This document shows, in pieces, positions 28,130-32,992 of a stretch of 32,992 bases of DNA. The notes below the pieces were generated by a model. That model was not told where the DNA came from. It searched no databases and saw nothing but the letters and a program-made list of their open reading frames with translations. The position numbers and the translations under genes are program-made. The stretch is taken from the NCBI GenBank assembly GCA_903959815.1, contig CAJBYM010000028.1:1-32992 (forward strand). Reading direction: 5' to 3'. This stretch comes from Candidatus Omnitrophota bacterium (GTDB lineage: Bacteria > Omnitrophota > Gorgyraeia > Zapsychrales > Fredricksoniimonadaceae). How positions within the stretch are numbered: position 1 is the first letter of the stretch; every line of letters starts with the position of its first letter.

Positions 28130-29674
28130 TCACATCATTTTATGGCGAGGACCTTCCCCTCCTTCAGGCGGGGTCCAGGTAATGTTCTCAAACGGGCACT
28201 TCACAGAACACGTTCCGCAATGAACACAATTCGTAGCACTGATGTGAATAGCCTTCGCCTTACGTTCATAAACTTGTGTCGGACAAAACGACGTGCAAGG
28301 GCTCTGAAATTCTTTTTCGCAACGCGCACAGATCGCCGCATCAGCAATGATCAAATGCGATGGCTCATCCTCACGGTGCATGGTCCCGGACAAAAAAGCA
28401 AACCGTTCACGATCTATAACAGGCTTTAAGGTCCTTTTAAGACACGCACCCTTTTGCGTCCGCATGTGGTCCTTGGGCATGCCGATACGCAGCGGCCAAT
28501 AACGTTGCACCATCGAAAGCGGGGCGCCTATAAAAAGCCCGGCCTGAAAAACAGCACGAAAGTTCCGCGCTTGATGCATAGCATTCCAAATACCAGCAGC
28601 TTTTAAATTTACCTCATAAGTTGAAAGGTCTCCTGCGACCACCGCATCCGCTGCGGCCATACCAGAACGGATCGCATAGTGAATGCCCTTGATCTTTTCC
28701 ATGTTCACAAAACCTGCGGCATCTCCAATGAGGATGGCCCCTTGTGAAACCAACTTAGGCAAGGCAAAAAAACCACCCTCAGGAATAACTTTTGCTCCTG
28801 CTTCAATGACCTCTCCATCTTTTAAGAAACGTGCGATCAAAGGATGCGTTTTTAAAAGCTCCAGCTCTTTTTGGGCATCAAGGTCCGTGTAACGCCAATC
28901 AAGGCCGAGGATAAGTCCAACGGCTACAAGATCCGGGGCCAAACTATAAAAGAAGCTTCCACCAAAAACGTCCGGTCGATTCGGAAACCCGAGCGTATGG
29001 ATGGCACGGCCAGGACCAAAATTATTTTTCTGAGGCAGACGTATGATCTGTTTAACACCCAGAGAATAAACCTGAGGGTTCTTATTCCCGCCAACCTTAG
29101 AAATATATTCCCGGGAAAGAACCCCGCGGGCACCGTCGGCAAGAATGGTCGTGTGCGCGCATACCTGTTCGCCTTGAAGAAAGTTTTCCTTAGGCTTGCG
29201 ATCTTTGTCCAGCCCCTGATCCACCAGCCTCACGCCCTTAACCGCACCGTTCTCCCACAATAATGATGCGGCTGAAACGCCATGATAAACATCCACTCCT
29301 TCTTTAATCGCAATCTGCCCCAACCAGTCGACAAGACGCGACAAAGAAATGATCTGGTCTCCCGCATGATGCATCCCTGACGGAACAAGGAATGCGGGAA
29401 CACGTAGCGCAGAACGCGAAGTAAGAAAATACATCTCATCACGCTCAACAGGTCTCATCTGAGAAACGAATGATCCGACAGCCGTACGCCAACCCGGAAG
29501 CAGTTCATCCAAACAGGCCGGCTCAAAAACAGAGCCCGAAAGGCTGTGCGCACCCAGGTCACAGGCTTTATCCAACACCATGACCGAAAGGCCCTTGTCC
29601 TTTTGCTTCAAACGAATAGCCGCCGCAAGTCCCGCCGGCCCGGCTCCAATAATAAGAACATCAACAGAATGCAC
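28130..29674 (-). CDS. Electron-transfer-flavoprotein:quinone oxidoreductase with extra cysteines
   Basis: The protein passes electrons from reduced ETF to the membrane quinone pool, as in the ETF-QO/FixC family. The N-terminal FAD motif is VDVLIIGAGPAGLAAAIRL and the second FAD segment is GAILIGDAAGFVNMEKIKGIHYA. The C terminus ends NCVHCGTCSVKCPFENITW and PPEGGEGP, the ETF-QO signature. A second set, CARCEKEFQSPCTSFCP, precedes it. That makes eight cysteines in two CP-terminated motifs, where classical ETF-QO uses four. I choose GTG 29674 because AGGAG lies six bases before it and directly abuts the ATG at 29680. No etfA or etfB is in the window. It follows a peptidoglycan-binding lipoprotein gene by about 35 nt. 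Confidence 0.93.
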   Translation of the reverse strand: MHSVDVLIIGAGPAGLAAAIRLKQKDKGLSVMVLDKACDLGAHSLSGSVFEPACLDELLPGWRTAVGSFVSQMRPVERDEMYFLTSRSALRVPAFLVPSGMHHAGDQIISLSRLVDWLGQIAIKEGVDVYHGVSAASLLWENGAVKGVRLVDQGLDKDRKPKENFLQGEQVCAHTTILADGARGVLSREYISKVGGNKNPQVYSLGVKQIIRLPQKNNFGPGRAIHTLGFPNRPDVFGGSFFYSLAPDLVAVGLILGLDWRYTDLDAQKELELLKTHPLIARFLKDGEVIEAGAKVIPEGGFFALPKLVSQGAILIGDAAGFVNMEKIKGIHYAIRSGMAAADAVVAGDLSTYEVNLKAAGIWNAMHQARNFRAVFQAGLFIGAPLSMVQRYWPLRIGMPKDHMRTQKGACLKRTLKPVIDRERFAFLSGTMHREDEPSHLIIADAAICARCEKEFQSPCTSFCPTQVYERKAKAIHISATNCVHCGTCSVKCPFENITWTPPEGGEGPRHKMM

Positions 29675-29680
29675 GCGCAT

Positions 29681-29685
29681 CTCCT
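29681..29685 (-). promoter_or_regulatory. Ribosome binding site that decides the ETF-QO start
   Basis: AGGAG on the minus strand touches the ATG at 29680 with no spacer but lies six bases from the in-frame GTG at 29674. The GTG is therefore the more plausible initiation codon, giving a protein that begins MHSVDVLIIGAG. Confidence 0.6.
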
Positions 29686-29709
29686 AAAAAGTTATACCGC
29701 CCTAAACGA

Positions 29710-30237
29710 TCATTTTACCAGATATTGCAACAGTGCCTTGATCGTTTTAAGTCCGATCACACCATCCGCTGTCAGCTGATGCTCTTTTTGAAACTTGCGT
29801 AACGCGGATTTGGTCTGCGGCCCTAATTGCCCGTCCAGTCTTCCGGGATCATACCCGGCTTTAACGAGGGCTTTCTGAACCGCCTGACCGCTTAAAACGT
29901 CTTTCTTGACCAATGGGCTTTGAACATAATATTGCAACTGTGCCCAGGTGGCCTTATCTACAAAGCGGGTAACCTCGATCCCTTCATCACCCTGGAACTT
30001 CGCCACCGCATCACGGGTTCCCGCTCCAAACTTCCCATCCGGACGTCCAATATGATATCCCAGAATGCGCAAATATTTTTGAACGTCTTCAACCTTGGGA
30101 TTATATTCATTGAACTGCACATTTCCCAAGATCACACGTTCCTCCCCGCCAGGCTTATGCAAGAGGCCATAGATCCTGTCACAGCCCGTGCCTACGGGTA
30201 ATAAAATTATAAGGAAAAGTAATAACCAGCTTCGCAT
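29710..30237 (-). CDS. Lipoprotein with two peptidoglycan-binding domains
   Basis: The 175-residue protein has a lipoprotein signal (hydrophobic LLLFLIILLPV, lipobox GTGC at about Cys19). Two PG_binding_1-type repeats follow. The first spans about 48-108 (VEDVQKYLRILGYHIGRPDGKFGAGTRDAVAKFQ). The second spans about 115-173 (VQKALVKAGYDPGRLDGQLGPQTKSALRKFQKEH, then ADGVIGLKTIKALLQYL). Both keep the DGxxGxxTxxAxxKFQ core. It probably tethers a membrane to the cell wall. No catalytic domain is attached. It is divergently oriented to the TMTC-like gene with only 33 bases between the start codons. Confidence 0.92.
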   Translation of the reverse strand: MRSWLLLFLIILLPVGTGCDRIYGLLHKPGGEERVILGNVQFNEYNPKVEDVQKYLRILGYHIGRPDGKFGAGTRDAVAKFQGDEGIEVTRFVDKATWAQLQYYVQSPLVKKDVLSGQAVQKALVKAGYDPGRLDGQLGPQTKSALRKFQKEHQLTADGVIGLKTIKALLQYLVK

Positions 30238-30270
30238 AATATTATAATAACAAACATTAAGCCTGATACA

Positions 30271-32067
30271 ATGGATGAAAAGATTATGCCATCAAACACA
30301 AAACATGCAACATGGTTGAATAGATCGCTGGCCCGCGCCAAGGAATTCTTGTCCCGCGACAGCCATGTGATCCTCACACTGATCCTTGCCGCCATCATTG
30401 TTTACGCCTTGTGCCTGCCGAACCAGATGTTCTGGGACGACGAAGATTTCATCCTCAAGAACATGTTCATCAAAGACTGGCAATTCTGGCCCAGGTTCTT
30501 CACAGATAATATCATCGCCGGCACACATCTTGTTAGCAATTACTGGCGCCCGTTATTGCAGACCATATTTGCCATAGAATGGCACCTGTGGTCGGATTGG
30601 GTCTGGGGCTGGCATGCGGTATCGATCCTGTGCCACGCCGCTGCCGCCGGCATGCTCTTTCTGGTGATCAACAACCTCTTGAACAACCGAACACTCGCGA
30701 TCCTCACCGCGCTATTATGGGTCGTACATCCTGTGCATACAGAAGCTGTCGTCTACCCCAACAGCATGGGCGACTCACTGGCAACAACGCTCGTACTAAC
30801 AGGGGTTTATTTCTACATTAAATTCCGTCGGTCGCACCAAAGTGCGATCAAAAGCCCCGACTGGTGGATCGCGTTGATCATGTCCCCCTTGGCCCTGTTA
30901 TCCAAAGAAACAGGGATCCTGCTCATCGCCTTCATCGCGCTAGCTGATTTCTTCTTTTTAACCCCATCGACCCGATTCATCAAAAAGATCAAGACCATCC
31001 TTACGGCGCTATGGCCATTTATTCTGATCGCAACCGTTTACATGGTACTGCGCGCGACAGTCCTTAATTTCAACAACTCCTTTAATTTTTATAACCAGGA
31101 CACACAGTTTACAACCCACTTTGATGTGCGGCTCGCCACATTCTTCCGCGCGATCTCGCTTTACGCCGGATTCATTTTTACGCCCTATGATCTGCGTGTT
31201 GAACGCCTCATCGATCCGGCTCAATCTTTTTATGAACTGGACGTGCTCTGGGGGATCGCCCTGTGCACCGCTCTCATCTGGCTTGCAAAACACAACTGGA
31301 ACAAACGTCCGGTCATCGCCTTCGGCGTTCTATGGTTCTTTACAGGCATACTCCCGACGTCCAATCTTCTGGTCATCATCAACGCATTCGTGTACGAACA
31401 TTTTCTTTATACATCGCTGATCGGGATCATTCTTATTGTCCTGACGTTCGCCCTCGAATCGGCTAATAATAAAAAGAAGCGAACGATCTTTCTTGCGATT
31501 ATGATGGCCGTGATTCTTGCCGCAGGGATCAGAAGTGCCTGGCGCTGCCTGGACTGGCGCACGGCCATTGACTTCTATGAAAAACTTGCACCCTCAGTCC
31601 CCACCAGTTACCGCGTGATCAATAACATGGGCATGGCCTATGCCGAGAAAGGTATCGTCGAGAAAGCCAAAGAAACTTACCAGAAAGCCATCGCGCTGGA
31701 TCCCAGCAATGCCGTGGCCTACCACAACATCGCCAATATCTACCGCGACGCCAAAGAATCTGATCTTGCCCAACAGTACTACGAGAAAGCCATTGAGTTG
31801 CAGCCCAACTTTATTTTCTCTTATAAATCCCTGGCCCAGCTTTATCTGAACAAAAACGAATATGCCCGCGCCAGAAAGTTGCTGGAAATATATTTCAACA
31901 TGTCTGAAGAAAAGATCTACACCCTCAATATTCTCGCCGAGATCGCCTACCGTGAAGGCGCCTACGTAAAGGCAAAAGAATATCTGACGATCCTGCTGCA
32001 AATAATTCCCAACGACCCCACCACACTTGCCGCGCTGCAAAAATTAGAGTCCGTTATAAAGAAATAA
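30271..32067 (+). CDS. TMTC-like polytopic membrane protein with C-terminal TPRs
   Basis: This is the only plus-strand gene. The 598-residue protein has about ten membrane helices in residues 30-430. An acidic motif FWDDEDF (about 54-60) sits after the first helix, where GT-C enzymes such as O-mannosyltransferases keep catalytic acids. The segment HPVHTEAVVYPNSMGDSLATTL near 151-172 resembles the HPVHTEAVA motif of the TMTC family. The C-terminal 160 residues hold four to five TPRs (NNMGMAYAEKGIVEKAKETY, AYHNIANIYRDAKESDLAQQYY and others). It is likely a lipid-linked-sugar-dependent transferase acting outside the inner membrane on unknown acceptors. A second in-frame ATG lies at 30286. Neither start has a clear ribosome site. 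Confidence 0.9.
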   Translation: MDEKIMPSNTKHATWLNRSLARAKEFLSRDSHVILTLILAAIIVYALCLPNQMFWDDEDFILKNMFIKDWQFWPRFFTDNIIAGTHLVSNYWRPLLQTIFAIEWHLWSDWVWGWHAVSILCHAAAAGMLFLVINNLLNNRTLAILTALLWVVHPVHTEAVVYPNSMGDSLATTLVLTGVYFYIKFRRSHQSAIKSPDWWIALIMSPLALLSKETGILLIAFIALADFFFLTPSTRFIKKIKTILTALWPFILIATVYMVLRATVLNFNNSFNFYNQDTQFTTHFDVRLATFFRAISLYAGFIFTPYDLRVERLIDPAQSFYELDVLWGIALCTALIWLAKHNWNKRPVIAFGVLWFFTGILPTSNLLVIINAFVYEHFLYTSLIGIILIVLTFALESANNKKKRTIFLAIMMAVILAAGIRSAWRCLDWRTAIDFYEKLAPSVPTSYRVINNMGMAYAEKGIVEKAKETYQKAIALDPSNAVAYHNIANIYRDAKESDLAQQYYEKAIELQPNFIFSYKSLAQLYLNKNEYARARKLLEIYFNMSEEKIYTLNILAEIAYREGAYVKAKEYLTILLQIIPNDPTTLAALQKLESVIKK

Positions 32068-32080
32068 TTGCAACTAGATC

Positions 32081-32103
32081 TCCCTCCCCCTTGTGGGGAG
32101 GGA
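32081..32103. repeat. G/C-rich inverted repeat, unit 1
   Basis: TCCCTCCCC and GGGGAGGGA form a perfect 9-bp stem around a five-base loop, 14 bases after the stop of the plus-strand gene. The following AGGGAGGGG (32107-32115) can compete for the same C-rich arm. No T-run follows, so it is better described as an intergenic repeat than as a terminator. Confidence 0.6.
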
Positions 32104-32154
32104 CCAAGGGAGGGGTCTGGCACAATACAACCGCCCTAATTCCCCCTCCCCTAA

Positions 32155-32182
32155 CCCCTCCCCACGCTTCGCGGGGGAGGGG
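32155..32182. repeat. G/C-rich inverted repeat, unit 2
   Basis: CCCCTCCCC (32155-32163) and GGGGAGGGG (32174-32182) are perfectly complementary. AATTCCCCCTCCCC upstream (32139-32152) offers a second, longer partner for GGGGAGGGGAATT. The two units share the CCCTCCCC core and look like copies of one intergenic repeat family. Confidence 0.6.
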
Positions 32183-32200
32183 AATTCTGTCCGTAAATCC

Positions 32201-32231
32201 AATAAAAAGGGGCGGCCAACGCCGCCCCTTT
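32201..32231 (-). terminator. Rho-independent terminator of the gene at 32255
   Basis: GGGGCGGC and GCCGCCCC form a perfect 8-bp stem around a four-base loop, extended by three A-T pairs. On the minus strand TTTTTATT follows, giving a strong terminator 23 nt after the stop codon. On the plus strand only TTTGCTAAAT follows, so it may act weakly for the convergent TMTC-like gene as well. Confidence 0.88.
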
Positions 32232-32254
32232 GCTAAATCATGGTCATCCTGATC

Positions 32255-32467
32255 TCAGCTTGCCGCGCCCACAGCCTCAACCAGAGCTAATCCTAAAGCC
32301 GGCAACATGCTCTTGACCGGCATGATATTAATGATCACAGGTGTAAATCCACTCACACCTTCGGCCTTGATCCTCTGGATCTCAGCAGGATCGACCTGAA
32401 CCTGAATACCCTTACCCGTACGGCTTACCTTCAGATTCAAACTCGCAGGATTAAGATCAATACCACC
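32255..32467 (-). other. C-terminal tail (GGIDL...PVIINI), copy 2
   Basis: The final 70 residues begin GGIDLNPASLNLKVSRTGKG, pass DPAEIQRI, and reach GFTPVIINIMPV before an Ala/Leu-rich end. This aligns motif by motif with the tail of the large exported protein at 23790-28046, although the preceding domains are unrelated. Confidence 0.65.
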
Positions 32468-32992
32468 CTCATTCCATGGCTGCTTTTGATCAATCGGCCC
32501 TACCGCATCCGCATAATCTTTCTCTAAATAAGGCGCCAAGGCTGCTTCATTATTCTGTGCTGCGATCCCCCTGTCTTCAGGCTCTTTCACCGGTGCGAAA
32601 ATATCTTTACGCGGCGCAAAAATATATCCGATCTTAGCCCCCTTGATCTGCACCACCTGTAACATGATCCTTGTTAACTGAACGACCGGGATCTTGGTTT
32701 TCCCGTCTTTAACAGGGCCAAGGTCCTGAAATTCTCCGTCAACCTCATGATTCTTAAATTCAAAGTTAGCCTTGATCTGCTTGACCAATCGATTGCGTAC
32801 AAGTTCAGAGCGTTCTTCAAAAGACATCGCGGCAAGCTCTTGTTGCGTAACATCCAAGAATTTCAGTAAGCTCTTTAGCCGAACGATCACAGTATTGGTA
32901 TTAAAAAATGGTGCGTTCTCATGATCAAAGTCAGCAGGAAGTTCAAAACCTTCTTTCATGGTCACTGCCGGCTGTCCATTTTCATCTGTATA
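32255..32992 (-). CDS. C-terminal part of a UDP-sugar pyrophosphorylase-like protein with the shared tail (partial)
   Basis: The reading frame is open to the window edge, so the 5' part is missing. The GTG at 32965 is not a real start, because codons upstream continue (YTDENGQPAV). The first 130 visible residues resemble the C-terminal half of UTP:sugar-1-phosphate uridylyltransferases. PFFNTNTVIVRLKSLLKFL matches the family's F-x-NTN-x-x-x-x-LK segment. VVQLTRIMLQ matches the VQLE segment, and APRKDIFAPVKEPED matches the stretch with the catalytic-site lysine (F-x-PVK). A linker leads to the GGIDL tail. Family members are normally cytosolic and lack such a tail. Whether a signal peptide is present cannot be seen. 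A terminator follows the gene. Confidence 0.72.
   Translation of the reverse strand, partial: YTDENGQPAVTMKEGFELPADFDHENAPFFNTNTVIVRLKSLLKFLDVTQQELAAMSFEERSELVRNRLVKQIKANFEFKNHEVDGEFQDLGPVKDGKTKIPVVQLTRIMLQVVQIKGAKIGYIFAPRKDIFAPVKEPEDRGIAAQNNEAALAPYLEKDYADAVGPIDQKQPWNEGGIDLNPASLNLKVSRTGKGIQVQVDPAEIQRIKAEGVSGFTPVIINIMPVKSMLPALGLALVEAVGAAS

Noticed and set aside
30238-30270. TATAAT on both strands between the divergent genes as a shared promoter
   Set aside because: The minus-strand hexamer is only three bases from the start codon and neither strand has a -35 match. The stretch is simply A/T-rich.
1-32992. tRNA, rRNA, CRISPR, insertion sequence or prophage
   Set aside because: No cloverleaf, rRNA-like stretch, regularly spaced repeat, transposase or phage gene was seen on either strand. 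The gaps between genes are all short.

Overview
The window is a compact, gene-dense bacterial chromosome segment of about 33 kb in which every gene but one lies on the minus strand. I infer Omnitrophota (former OP3). The main clue is the long exported protein at 23790-28046, whose N-terminal block and C-terminal tail I remember as recurrent in that phylum. Other hints are a type III glutamine synthetase, an ETF:quinone oxidoreductase with extra cysteines, and TMTC-like membrane proteins with TPRs. No rRNA, tRNA, CRISPR array, insertion sequence or phage gene was seen, and there is no gene-free stretch over 300 bases.

Layout in the direction of transcription (high to low coordinates). (a) 32255-32992: 3' part of a gene with a UDP-sugar pyrophosphorylase-like C-terminal domain and a conserved C-terminal tail. 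(b) 30271-32067: the only plus-strand gene, a polytopic TMTC-like glycosyltransferase with TPRs. (c) 28130-30237: a peptidoglycan-binding lipoprotein and an ETF:quinone oxidoreductase. (d) 23790-28046: a 1418-residue exported multidomain protein with nucleotidyltransferase-like and kinase-like segments and the same tail as (a). (e) 20204-23724: a GAF-GAF-ANTAR regulator followed by glnN (glutamine synthetase III). (f) 17007-20074: class I glutamine amidotransferase, glutamine-dependent NAD synthetase, family 2 glycosyltransferase. (g) 7702-16871: gltB, gltD, TPR lipoprotein, lnt, and a Gln/Ala-rich exported protein. (h) 160-7604: carA, carB, purF, pyrG.

The unifying theme from 160 to 22315 is glutamine. 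glnN makes it. GltBD, CarA, PurF, PyrG, NadE and the GATase are all built to release or use its amide nitrogen.

The most notable finding is in the 179-nt gap between the ANTAR gene and glnN. A consensus promoter (TTGACA-17-TATACT) is followed by two hairpins, each with a six-base loop carrying A at position 1 and G at position 4, as in known ANTAR RNA targets. The 3' arm of the second hairpin is also the 5' arm of a 15-bp stem followed by a U-rich tract. This is the architecture of an ANTAR-controlled transcription antiterminator, next to its likely regulator and in front of glutamine synthetase. The second main lead is the C-terminal tail shared by the two large or unusual proteins, which may be an export or sorting tag.
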